Source: Promerops cafer (Eukaryota > Chordata > Aves > Passeriformes > Nectariniidae). From it: 64,000 nucleotides of DNA. The DNA lies in the NCBI GenBank assembly GCA_013398275.1, contig VZSE01005023.1, positions 1 to 64,000 on the forward strand, given 5' to 3'. Position 1 is the stretch's first letter, and each line of letters starts with the position of its first letter. The notes under the pieces were generated by a model. It made no database searches and was not told where the DNA came from. It saw nothing but the letters and a program-made list of their open reading frames with translations. Positions 12,139-22,951 of this stretch are shown here, one piece after another. The position numbers were made by a program, and so were the translations under genes.

Positions 12139-14273
12139 ACTGAGGAGTGAGTTACTAAGATGTAGTTTATTAAAGACGTACAAAGCAGGAAAGAGACTCA
12201 CTATGAAGTCTCAAGTTCTGACTATAAGCATTCAGTGGCAGTTTCTAGAGAAATGGCTAGATGTGACACAGAAAACCTGGTTCCTGCTTGAAACAACCAG
12301 TAGGGAAAAACGTGCTTGAATGTTTGGATGTCATGTGTGACTTTTGGAATAGCTTTTGTAGACTGTATGTAAATTTCATGTTGTAAAAGACACTTCTGGG
12401 TTTGCCTCTGGGCAATGCTTGAGAGAAAGGTCTGAAGTGTGCTTAATGTCCCCAGCTGAATGATGAGCATAAAAGGTCAGTTTGGATAGTATGTGATGAG
12501 CTTGAAATTGGTTTGCCCCTGTAATTTATGTTATCAATTCAAACCATATTAACTGGTTGAAATGAATGAAGTTATGCTATCTTGCACTACCTTCTGTAAC
12601 AAGTGCATAGAGCTTATTACTTTTAAAAGATTTATTTCATTCACGGAAATATAAATGCAAGTACATTGAGCGCTGTACTTTTTCTGCTCTGTTAGAAACT
12701 TCTTAGATTAACATTGCAGTCCAGCTTCCTGTATTGTAGGGTTTTGGCCTCTGCCATGCATTACTGGTTTGATACATAAAGCCACAGATTTCAATCTATA
12801 TTATACAGGTCACCATGTCCCCAGTTACTTTCACAGTATTACATTATGTGCAAATTTAAAGAAAGGCTAACTTTTAAGTTGCAATAATTGAATGGTAACA
12901 ACCAGGAAAATACAAAATGTAATATCCCTGTAGCTATTTAATTTGTCTGTTATTTGTGCTCCGTGTAAAAGTCCAGAAAGAGACAACAGATCCATGAGCA
13001 CCGTGTATTACATTTTTTTAGGCATATGTTGTTTTCCTGTTTGTTTTAATACCAGAGCCATTACCAATTACAGTTCCCATTCAGAGGACTCCAGCAATAG
13101 GTGGCATCAACAGTCCATGTCCTAGTCAACTCCAGCAGGCAGATTGGCAGAAATGTTCCTGATGTTGGGTGAAAATATTTACTACTGAATAACATATTTC
13201 AAAGCAGATACTAACAAATGAATTATTCATTTAAAACTTTCAGCCAGACCTATGTAATGTGAGAAAAGTAGGATTTAATGAGCTTATTAAAGTTATTAGG
13301 AAAATTTCTGTAAAAGCAAATGCATTTGGAAACCATTTAACATGACCTAATCAATGGCAAGATTCAAATGTCTATTTTTAATGTTTTTCTTCCAGTCACA
13401 CAATTGTGCTGGCCCTAGAGTAAACCAAAAAACACATTTACCTGATGGAGTTATCCCACTGGAATAATTTTGCAAATAAAGTTTAGCACATGTCAAGGGC
13501 TGCAGGCTTAGGTCAAAAGCATGGAAAATTTCCAGCATCAGAAACAAAAGAACGTGTTCATGGAATAAAAAATGGGAAATGTTTTATCGTTTCAAGTAAA
13601 CAGAGACACACCTAGTCCTGGATAAGATAGAGATCTGAATCTAAAAACTTTTTTTAGACTGTGCCCAAGCCTCAGGAGATATTTACCTTGTAAAGATCCC
13701 TGTAATACTGCTTGCCCAGTTGTGTACGTTTAAGACCTGGCAGGAATACACAGTTTCTGTCTGGCTCATATGCCAAGGTCCCCACTCTGCAGAGTGAAAC
13801 ACAGGCTGTAGGTGCTAAGAGGCAGTGGGATGATAAATATTCTAGTTTTTGTCCCATTATAATTCTGAGATTTAATGAAGGTACACACACGGCTGTGCGA
13901 AGCAGAAAGCATTCCTGGGCTCTGTGGTGTAATACTTTTTTTACTTTCTGTGGTCATCTGGAGAATGATTTATGTTTGCTTTTGCATACAAAAGAACTGG
14001 GACTGAGACAATGAAACACTTGGATTTTAAAAGCAGTGAGTCAGAAGAAAGAAATCATCAAATACCGAAACACTGAATAGATTAATGTGTAAAATAGATG
14101 TTTTCATTTTCTTTGAAAATGACAAAATTGCATCAAGTATCTCATACTCCTGAAGTCAAAAAGCAAAGTGAGAAAGAAACACCTATAGCAAATGTGAAAA
14201 CAGAGCTCATGAGTGAAAATTTCATGGCCTTGAGCCTATTTAGATACATAGACAGGAAATGTCAATATTTGAT
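12139..14273. other. STEAP1 3' flank, may contain its 3' UTR
   Basis: No other gene seen. On the minus strand the first polyadenylation-like hexamer after the STEAP1 stop is ATTAAA (complement of 13871-13876), ~400 nt downstream. AATAAA occurs later, at the complement of 12631-12636 and of 12166-12171. Which is used cannot be decided from sequence. Confidence 0.4.
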
Positions 14274-14531
14274 CTACAGTCTGGAAGTTATGCTGGTTTG
14301 ATGGGCTTGTGTCTTAGCTTCCCAGCCACTTCTGATTTTTCTTATCCTCTTCCTAAAACATGGGAGGAGCAGTATGCATTTACAAAGCAGAACTACAATA
14401 GGAAGAAAAACTGCAACCATAAATGAAGGTGGCGTATACCAGATGAATTGGTTAGCATCAACCCACTTATTCCAAGCAAACACCAGTGCATGAACAGTGC
14501 ATAGCAGCAGGGCTAAATATCCCATCTTGCT
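14274..14531 (-). CDS. STEAP1: STEAP1 last coding exon (helices 5-6, second haem histidine, stop)
   Basis: Acceptor CTTTTCAG; 85 codons plus TAG (complement of 14274-14276). It contains His271, the FIWYTPPSFMVAVFLPIVV stretch leading into helix 6, and a basic cytosolic tail (RKRIRKIRSGWE) typical of the family. Confidence 0.97.
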   Translation of the reverse strand, partial: SKMGYLALLLCTVHALVFAWNKWVDANQFIWYTPPSFMVAVFLPIVVLLCKCILLLPCFRKRIRKIRSGWEAKTQAHQTSITSRL

Positions 14532-17500
14532 CTGAAAAGAGAAAGAAAATAGCAAGCTATTTATTTTTTCCCAACTTGGTGAAAAAAGTACTCTGTTAAG
14601 CAAATACAGAAATCTGGATGGGCCTTGACCAACATGCTCAAGTCAAAGAAAAGCGACCATTGGCTTCAAACGAAAAGGTGAGAACTGTAAGTCAAGACCC
14701 CAACTGTACTCCTTTATGCCACTGTAAAAGCAAATGGAAGAGGCACATTTTTCAAGTATTGCTATGATACTTAGCCAAAATACAGAAGAGATTGCCAGTT
14801 ATTCCTGAAACATACTCAATCCTGAATATCTCAATTTACATCTGTATACTAAATTACTTTAATTCTGTGATAAATGATTTTGAGTTCAAAACCAGATATA
14901 TTAAGGGATTAATTGATTACTTGCAAAGAAAAATTTTAAGCTAAATTAAAATCACAGACTTGATTAAGTCTAGTACTATGGCAAAAGCACTGCACAACTA
15001 CAGGAAACTCAAGTCTTTCGTTTCACTTACAGTGATAAATTTGGCTTAGCTTGTTTACAAAAGTCAGGAGTAAAGAGAATTTACTAGTAATTTTAAGTTT
15101 CTTGTCACTTAATAATCTTGTCAGTGAAGTTGAACACTGTATTTCCAACTGCTGAATGTACAGAACATGATTTTTAAGTAATAAGGTTATTTGTTTATAA
15201 AATAAGTCCAACTCAGAAGTATTACTCTTCTGGGTTTCTTCACCATAGTCTTTCAATAGTGAAACCAGTCATGCATTTGGAGATTTCCTCCTGACTTTTC
15301 CATATTCTCTGTACACTTATCTTGCAAATGATGGACTTCATAAAGTATGCAGAATATCAAATCACTAATTGGTGATTATACAGTTCAGATCTGCTTTTAA
15401 AATATAAATCAAAATTTCAAATGCCAGGTACTTAGTAGGTTATTGAATTTTCAGATTTTGGTGTTTGAGGGCCTGATCCAACACTTGCTTAAGTCTAGTG
15501 TGACCATACTGATGTCAGCAGAACCACCCTGATTATTACTGCATATGATATGAGAATCAAGAGCAACCCAGATGCCTGGGTTAAGGAAACAAGCACAACT
15601 GTAGCAAACTCGAGACTGGCTGGATTTGATTATCCAGCATCTGTTCTAAGATGTCTCTTTCAGAATACACTGTGTCAGGTGGGAACAGCATTGACTGGTT
15701 CAATGCCACCTACTCCAAATTCAGCAGGACATGGGACATTCTGGAGAGATAAGATACTTAGAAGATGACTTCAGCATCAGAGCTAAGAAAAGGTCTCAAA
15801 GGGATAACTGCTGCTGATCACAAAGTCAGGAGGAGGAAAAAAAAGTGGTATGTAGTTGTCTTTTCTTTCCACTTTATAAACTGAACACAACAGCCTGTTC
15901 TCTCGACAAAAGAGTAATGGGAAGAACATTTCTCACAAACCAGTTAACAAAGGTATCAGAACAAACTTTTTGATTGGTTTCACTAACTTTGTGTTTGATA
16001 TTTCTAACTCCTGATGGTCTTAGCTGATAACAGACAGTTCTACAAACGGGACTAACAACGTGCAGTAATGGCATTCATGCACACCTGAATGTAGTGGAAC
16101 TCTCTCCAAGTCAAAGAGTGACTGACAGATGGAATTGATGTTATTGCCAACAGGGCCAGCAAAGCAAGTCCCAGAATTCCTAGAGACACATAAATCTCCA
16201 TTCTCCAAACATCATGTTCAATCCAGGCATTTTCTTTTTTTTGTTTGACCTGCCAAAAGAACACCATAAAAATTACAGACTGGGACACTTGGCTGTTTGT
16301 GTTAAATATAGTTTCACTATTTTCACCATAATATTAATGAAATAAGCAAAGAAAAACAGTATTTTGGTTTGTTTGAATGTCTTTGAATATAACTGCTATT
16401 TACTTCTGATGACAAAGTCTTCATTAGTATCTACAGAGCAAAGGTGAGCTTTTAGAGAGAAGAATTTAGACTTCATCAGTGTCTCAGCCCAGGAGAGCCT
16501 GATTCTGAGGCCCCTTAACCTGCCTTCACAGCAAGGATAAATCTTGCTTCTGCCAAGAAAAAAAACCCACCTATGGCTAAATACCATATCAGGGAGATTA
16601 TAACAACAGGAAATATATTAACAGCTCTACTTCAGGGAAGTAATTCAGCAGGCCTTCTTAACAGAAATATCCTGCCAGGGTAGTTGTTTAGCTCTGTTTT
16701 TTTAAAAAAGCACAACTTAGTACATTTGTGATTTTAATAAACTGATGTCACAGCTTCTCCTATTTACAACTACTTGCAACAGCACTTTGATCCTGCTAGT
16801 GATCACCGTGGCATAATATGCCCCTAATACGATCATTTCTGCATCTGGAAGACTGGAATCTCAAGGAAATTTCTAGTAATCCATTCAAGTCAGATTACCA
16901 GTAAGGCTGATTTCAGAGTTTTCAACAGGTAATTTGTTTACAAAAACCTTAAGAATCTACTAACATCATCATATTGTGCTTTTAATAGTTTTTTAGTAAA
17001 AAAGACTTTAGGGGTAATAAAAACATACATTTGCAGTCTATACCTTATATTGGAACATTCCTAATACTGCATTGCTTATGGCACCCAAGGAAATAGGTGA
17101 GCATTAAGAATTCTCTAGTTACAGAGGACATTGGAGAGCCTTGCAAGCCAATAATTGACCACGAGTCAGAAGCATCACTGAAATCCTATCTTTAAACAAG
17201 GTAGTGTGTACCAGTCCAAATGTGAGCCATCAGTATTCACAAATTTAGTTTGTGCAAGTACAGATTACTGTGATTTAGCTCAGCCCTCCTTCACTGCTGG
17301 CTGGTTCACTTTGCAAAGGTGTCTAAAAATGTTGTTCAGTGCTCAGTTTTTGTTTCTAGATTTCACTGGTCCAGAGAAGATTAATCTACACTAAACTAAT
17401 AGTGTGCCAAACACTTACATGTTCCTGTGAGATACAGTTTTGTGCATTTTACAGATGGAAAAAAGTCCAAAATTAAGAAAATTACTTATTTTATATACAT

Positions 17501-19082
17501 TGTCACAGCTGTGATGACTATTGATTTTCTATTACATGCTTTGGCAACTAGGTCCTGCTCCATCCCTGAACAGTGCTCTCTGTGAATGTACTTGAAAATC
17601 AAAGAAAAGCAACGAAAATGGCTTCCCCCCATCCAGATTTGCTTGAATGACCAAACCAGGGATTTTCTCAATATAGAAGGGTTGGTGTTCCATCATACCT
17701 GCTGGAATGCCCAGTTTAACAGCTTGTATCTGTATGATCTTCTCATTGGATAGCACAGGCTATAGCAGGCGTGCAGTGTAGCAAAGAAGAAACTGAGAAG
17801 TCCAAATTGTTTTCTTGATAACATCCATCTATCCAGCCACTGGGGAAACCTTTTATACTTGGTGCCAAAGTACAGCTGGAAACCAGCAGCTAATATTCCT
17901 GGTAAATACACTAGTGCTAAAAGGGTAATTGAAGTCACTGGTAAAACTTTGTTTATGACAAGGATTGGAATTTTATAGAAAACATTTTCCTTTTTGGTTG
18001 TAAAAGGATATATGACATCTCTCATGGAAGTGTAAATAAATGTTAATAATGAGATCACAGATGCTATCTTCATTGGCAAGTGCCACTTAGGGAACAGATC
18101 TTGCTTGCAGTGCTGTTCTGAAGAGTGTTCAAACTCACCAAAATGGTGTGCTTGATGTAAATCAAAAAGTGCAGCTGCTTCTGATGGATTGGCAACCTGC
18201 ATATCCACATTCTGGAAGGACAGAAAGAGAAGATTAAAAACTTCAGTAATGACAGTATTTGCCATCAGGACTTTTACAACTTACTGCATTGGAACCATAT
18301 ACAAAACATATGCACTATTAAAGACAAGATAACTTGGAAACATAACATTTCAAACAGCATAGTCAGCAGTTGAGTAAGGCACTTGTAGCATAGATTTCCC
18401 ATTCTTCATTATCTGCAGTGATTTCAAAATAGATTTTCATTCCAGGAAGATAACTACACTGCAAGGAAGGAAGGATTACATTATGTGAAGCATCATTTCA
18501 GCTTCTTATTATGTAAGTTATAGATTCCAAATGTCAAATTTCAGCTATAGACTTAATGATGTAGCCCAAATACCATGCACGAGAAAGGATTAAAGGGTTT
18601 TTTTTCTGGACCTTTTTTTTGTGATGTGGAAAACTTCCTGAGTGCAGTGTTGCTATCATGAAGATTCCCCCAAAGATAAATTTTATACTCCTGTGTAAGA
18701 ATCCCAAATTATTTCTATGGAGTTTTGCTCATCTGCTAAAATACAATTAGCAGCTACCCTCATGTAGTTTTTAGCTGCCTCAAACTTTGTTTATTTTTTA
18801 TGATGGACTGTGATTAAATTGAATGAGATGTTCTCTATCTTTTTTATCTCTTCATATCAATATTGTGACAACACTTCAGAAATGTTCATGATATGCCAGT
18901 GTGATGGTAACACTGTCTCTGGACATAATAGAATCAAGGATTGCAACATTCTATGTGACATATGAGCTGCTTTTTTACAGAAACATTACCAAGTAGTTAA
19001 GATTTCCTGTATTTCTTCTTGGCACGATGCTCTGACCTGCATTCTGATCAATGGCATGATTACCACCTTCCCTCTTCTCCAT
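14274..19082 (-). CDS. STEAP1: STEAP1, six-transmembrane haem protein of the STEAP family (4 coding exons)
   Basis: Joined minus-strand exons 19082-18990, 18211-17699, 16249-16085 and 14531-14274 encode 342 residues plus stop, against 339 in human. All introns are GT-AG and all junctions fall between codons. A cytosolic N-terminus (~75 residues, diverged but keeping a PRRN motif) is followed by six predicted membrane helices near 78-97, 111-145, 167-186, 221-244, 260-280 and 294-316. His178 in FFFATLHACYSL and His271 in CTVHALVFAW match the two axial haem ligands of human STEAP1 (His175, His268). The family signatures KIPILVINKVLP, YPMRRSYRYKLLNWA, ITSIPSVS and TWREFHYIQ are intact. As in other STEAP1 proteins there is no N-terminal NADPH-binding domain, so electrons are thought to come from a partner STEAP or a separate reductase. 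It acts in plasma or endosomal membrane as part of a trimer. The start ATG has a strong context (ACAATGG). No frameshift or premature stop is present. Confidence 0.97.
15465..15545. repeat. Possible ancient amniote interspersed repeat, short
   Basis: Inside the last STEAP1 intron. The piece 'gggcctgatccaacacttgc' resembles one end of a palindromic repeat common in sauropsid and mammalian DNA. It is diverged and short, so this is tentative. Confidence 0.3.
16085..16249 (-). CDS. STEAP1: STEAP1 third coding exon (helix 4)
   Basis: Acceptor TTTTGGCAG, donor CAG|GTGTGC; 55 codons. It contains AWIEHDVWRMEIYVSLGI, helix 4 and the conserved SLTWREFHYIQ loop that in STEAP proteins lies near the flavin site. 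Confidence 0.96.
17699..18211 (-). CDS. STEAP1: STEAP1 second coding exon (helices 1-3, first haem histidine)
   Basis: Acceptor TGTCCTTCCAG, donor CAG|GTATGA; 171 codons. It carries the end of the cytosolic N-terminus with a His-rich patch (HQAHH), then the first three membrane helices, the loop with GTKYKRFPQWLD, and His178. The exon ends at NWAFQQ, the same place as in mammals. Confidence 0.97.
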
Positions 19083-19092
19083 TGTGGAAACT
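18990..19092 (-). CDS. STEAP1: STEAP1 first coding exon
   Basis: Acceptor TTGTTTTGCAG ends at 19093, leaving 10 nt of 5' UTR before the ATG at 19082. The 31 codons give a charged cytosolic N-terminus. It is poorly conserved with mammals, but the PRRN motif and the YL just before the junction align with the human exon. The donor TTG|GTAATG is the weakest of the gene. Confidence 0.9.
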
Positions 19093-21659
19093 CTGCAAAA
19101 CAAACACAGGATGTAAAACAGGTTTTGAAATGCCATACTGGAACTTTGAGGCCTATTTTCCCTCAAATTGTTTTCTTCCTTGTCCTCCACACATTTGCTG
19201 GAGAAGGTACAGTCAGCTAGGGAAAGGAAAGTCTCTCCTCTGAGAATGGAAAAAGCTCAGCTTATTTTCTGGGTAAAGCAGAGAATAAGAGAGAGCATAA
19301 ATCAACAGAACAAAATTACTAATGAAAAATAATACTTAAGCCTAATATCCCTGTCACCAGCATAATTAATGCATTTAATTCCAGTTTTTAAATTACAACA
19401 AATTAATTTGAAACAGCTTGCATAAAAAACCATGTAAAATGTTGGGAAGATGGATTTTAAGTTCATGAGACTTACTGATGCAAGAAGCCCACGGACATGT
19501 GTTGTTTCTAATATATTTTAGGGTTTAGGATTGGTCTACCTGACAGTCACTCTGGGGCTTTCTGGTGTATTCTCCCTTCAAGATTGTCAAGAACCTGGAC
19601 CTTCACTCATGCTGTTCCCAGGTATTTTGGCAATACTCATCACCACAAGAAGCAGCAGAAATGCTTCTAAGCTATTAGGGATGACAAAAAAGTCAGATGG
19701 CAGAAAAAGAAGAAAAAAGGAAGAGAACTGATAAACTGAAAGAGATGTTTCTGAAAATCCTAGGATAGCAGGAAAGACAGTGTTTTGAAGAGTGTAAAAT
19801 AACTACAGGGGCTGCAAGGACCTTTCAACAAGAGTTCCCAGGTAAGGGTCACACTGTTGCACACTGCAGGAGAGGCACTGACACCATGCTACTGGAAGCT
19901 CAGAGTGCTATACCACAGGGTGACCTTCTGTGACAACCTTTAAGAAAATTACTAGGTGGCTCTTGTACTTGCCTACTGAACAGCTCAATTACTATATGTT
20001 ACAATGGTTTTCTAACTACTGATACTTTTATATCCATAAAACTTTTGGGAAATTATATGGAGAAATCAGACTTTGACAGTTTTCCTTCTTTTACTATGTC
20101 TGGTTCCTTTAGTGGATGAGTCTTACAGTCTTTTACTGTCTCCTATGAGGGTTTGCTCTCTGCCAAGCCACCAGGCACCTGAAACTGAAGTGTTCTTTTT
20201 TGAAGTGCTCTTTTCCTTAGTATTTTGGATTTTTCCCTCCTGGTAGTCAGCTCTCCCTTTGAGCATAACCTTTCAGACAAGTATTGCAGAGGAGGGTCAA
20301 CAAGAGTTCTGTCTGAAGGTCAGGCTGTTAACCCTTTCCTACACCAGCTAATGGTGTAGGAAAAGGTTATCCTTTGTATATCCAGCACACAAGAAAGCAT
20401 GGACTGATGAAGGCACACTTCTGTTTTTTCCTCCTATCCCTAGGGCTAGTCCTGGTGATTTTATCAAAAGTTTTGGGGTATCACATATCTTCATAGAGCC
20501 TCCGATTTTAGAATTTCTACTTCTACGTGTTTCAATATATATCATTTCTACCTGTTACAATTCAAATAATAATTTACAAATAGAACTTAGTATGGTGAAC
20601 TTACCTGTAAAAAACCTAATAACAGATACAATGAACTCCACATCTATTTTTAAGGAACTCATAATATGAAGGGTGGTCACTGGTTTTGAGGCCTACCTTC
20701 TGGCTACCACACTCTTAGAGGTCCAAAAGCATAATTTAGTTTGGGAAGCCTGGAAAAGCCTGATTCACCCAGTTCTCATGCTCCTATCACTCTTCATTAA
20801 GAAAATTTAGAAACAAAGAGTCCATTATTAGTTTCCAGTTAAAGGATGTATTGATGAGGATGTAATAAATGATACCATGATGTGAACAAAAGCAACCCAT
20901 GAGCTAGAATGCCAGCTGCTGATCCTAAAAGCTGATTTATTGGTTCTTTTGGGATACAATGTTTAATACAGTGTTAAATACAGCGTTAAAGGCTTATGCA
21001 GCAGAAAACAAGACAGAAAGAAAAAAAGAATGTGTGTGTGAATGAATGCACATGTTCATCCAAGGAACTATGGCTTTCAGCCATGCAACTTCATGCAAGG
21101 GAACTCAAGTGTCATAGAGTCATATTCCACTTGGCTTCTGATACCAGTTAACACGAAATTATTTCCAAGTAACAAAGCACAGTAATAGCCTTTGAAAACC
21201 CTAAAAGAAGAGCACCTACAATTCACTACTCAGTGCCTTACAAATTGCCAGAAAGAAGTAATCTAGACTATATGTCTTTTTGGAATACATCTGAAGAAAA
21301 ATTAGGGAGTCCTGCAAGAGACAGAGTTAGTCATCTAACTCACAACTGTTATGAAAGAAAACAGTTACATTAATGTCCATCCTCAGTGCACATCCCTTCT
21401 GCTCTGGGAGGCAGCTGTCAACGAGGGTGGAGGGCGTCCTGCTGCAGAAAGCCAAGTTTCCAATGCTGTGAGTACGGTCCTGAATTTTGTACCGAGGCAG
21501 CACGCTCATTGTAACGCTGAACCATGAGGGATCCACACTGTGCAGACATTATCCCGGGAAAACATCATCCCAAGTCACTGGGAGGTTTTCCTGAGTAAGG
21601 AGTTTCAGGGCTGCCTCCACGAAAAAAGAAAAATAGGTAAAATAAAGAGACTATGATAA
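19093..21659. other. STEAP1 first intron, nothing else recognised
   Basis: If exon 1 lies in the CpG island, this is the ~3 kb first intron. A + strand CAG|GTAAGG at 19841 looks like a splice donor but has no convincing exon with it. I saw no recognisable transposon. Confidence 0.5.
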
Positions 21660-22720
21660 TAACGGGGAAGTGATGGAAGAGGCGCGGGATAGTGCCTGCG
21701 CCTCTCTCTCGGCACTATCGGGAAATTACACCATGAAACTTGCTGGGCTTAAGTGTCTCGCTTTCCAAGTGCCCGCTGCATCGTGCAGGACGCTGTAGGC
21801 ACTCGGCACGCGAGCTCATAACTTTCCCCGCTCTTCAAAAATTCTGCTGAGCTCGGTGGAAAACTGAATGAAAGCCCAGAGGGTGGGAGCCGGAGACTGT
21901 CGCTCAGCGCTCCTCCTCAGCCAGAACGAGTCCGGGGCACTCTCCCTCAGGGAGCCCGAGCCCGCCGTGGGTTCCCGGCCCAGCCCGGCCCGGCTCGGCC
22001 CGGCCGCGTGGCGGGCGGGGCCCGACTCGGAACGCACCGCAGCCCGCCCGGCGGGCGCACACGGACACCTCCCCGGCGGCTCCGGGCACGGCCGGCCCCT
22101 GTCCGCCCCCGGGCTCACTCACCTCGGCCCAGCAACCCGGCCTCTCCTTCCCGCCGCAGGTCCCGCCGCGGGGGGCAGCGCTCCGGCTCGGCTCCGTCCG
22201 TGTGGGGCAGCGCCCGGCGGCGCCGCTCGGAGGGGAAGGCGGCCTCGGGTCAGCAGCGGAGCGCCTGCCGCACTCTGAGGAGATGAGAGGCGGGGGGGCC
22301 CGGCCGCGGCCTCCACCTCCCCTCCCGGCCCCGCCTTCCGCACCCATCCCGCTCCCCTCCGCCCGGCGGGTGCGGGCTGCACTGCCGTGCCCCGTCCCGA
22401 GCAGCGGAGGGCGGCGGGACGGCGCGGCCACGGGGACTCCCCTGCGACACCGACCGGCCCAAAGAGCGCCCGGCCGTGGGTCTGCTGGGCCCTCGGCCGG
22501 ACAAAGGGCGCATTCACCTGCTCCCTCCCCGCCCCGCCGCAGGGAGGAGGAGGAGGAGGCGCCGCCGAGGTGCGCTTTGCCCCCCTCCCCGGCGCCCCTC
22601 GCCTCCACCAGCCGGAGCTCTGCCGGCAGCCCCGCCGCTTGTGACGGGGTGCACTGAGCGGTCACACCACGCTCCGGGCCCGCCAGTGCCCGAGGCCCTT
22701 CGGATCCCGGGAACCCTTCT
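21660..22720 (-). promoter_or_regulatory. STEAP1: CpG island, probable STEAP1 promoter and noncoding exon 1
   Basis: About 1 kb of very GC-rich DNA dense in CpG, the strongest such island in the window, lies ~3 kb upstream of the first STEAP1 coding exon. GC-box-like sequences such as gggcggggcccg (22013-22024) are present. On the minus strand there are two good splice donors: CCGAG|GTGAGTGAG (exon would end at 22123) and GAGCAG|GTGAATG (exon would end at 22518). Either could join the acceptor at 19093, giving a noncoding first exon as in mammals. The transcription start cannot be fixed. The long ORFs here on both strands arise because GC-rich DNA has few stops. Confidence 0.75.
22542..22559. 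repeat. Short (GGA)n run in the CpG island
   Basis: Six GGA/GAG units in the CpG island; low-complexity promoter sequence. Confidence 0.85.
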
Positions 22721-22903
22721 GCTCTCCTTTCATTGCGTTTTCTCTTCCCTGCCGGTTCCTCCAAACGGGTCACTCTCTTAACCTGACAAAATGCGCTATT
22801 AATCCCTGCTTCTCATACGAGCAGTCCTCACTTTAATTTTTTTTTTTTTTCCTGAAATACCATGATCCTGTAAGTTGGTTTGGTTGTTTTGTTGTGTTCT
22901 TTT

Positions 22904-22951
22904 TTCTTTCTTTCTTTCTTTTTATTTTATTTTATTTTATTTTTTTTTTAA
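22904..22951. repeat. (TTTC)n followed by (TTTTA)n low-complexity tract
   Basis: Adjacent TTTC and TTTTA microsatellite-like runs ending in polyT, just outside the CpG island. Confidence 0.9.

Noticed and set aside
17693..18265. STEAP1 exon read as starting at the ATG at 18265
   Set aside because: The first 18 codons are intron sequence ending in a clear acceptor (TCCTTCCAG). The upstream exon with a strong ATG context and aligned PRRN motif is the better start.
18975..19190. ORF start upstream of the STEAP1 ATG (71 codons)
   Set aside because: The upstream part is intron; the acceptor TTTTGCAG at 19093 and the downstream ATG at 19082 fit the family better, and the last codons are past the donor.
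19841..19849. CAG|GTAAGG splice donor on the + strand within the STEAP1 first intron
   Set aside because: No plausible upstream acceptor with an open or supported exon; single donor-like sites are common by chance.
21904..22773. 289-codon minus-strand ORF and several overlapping ORFs on both strands
   Set aside because: They lie in the CpG island where stop codons are rare. They overlap in several frames, are Ala/Gly/Pro/Arg-rich and have no recognised domain.
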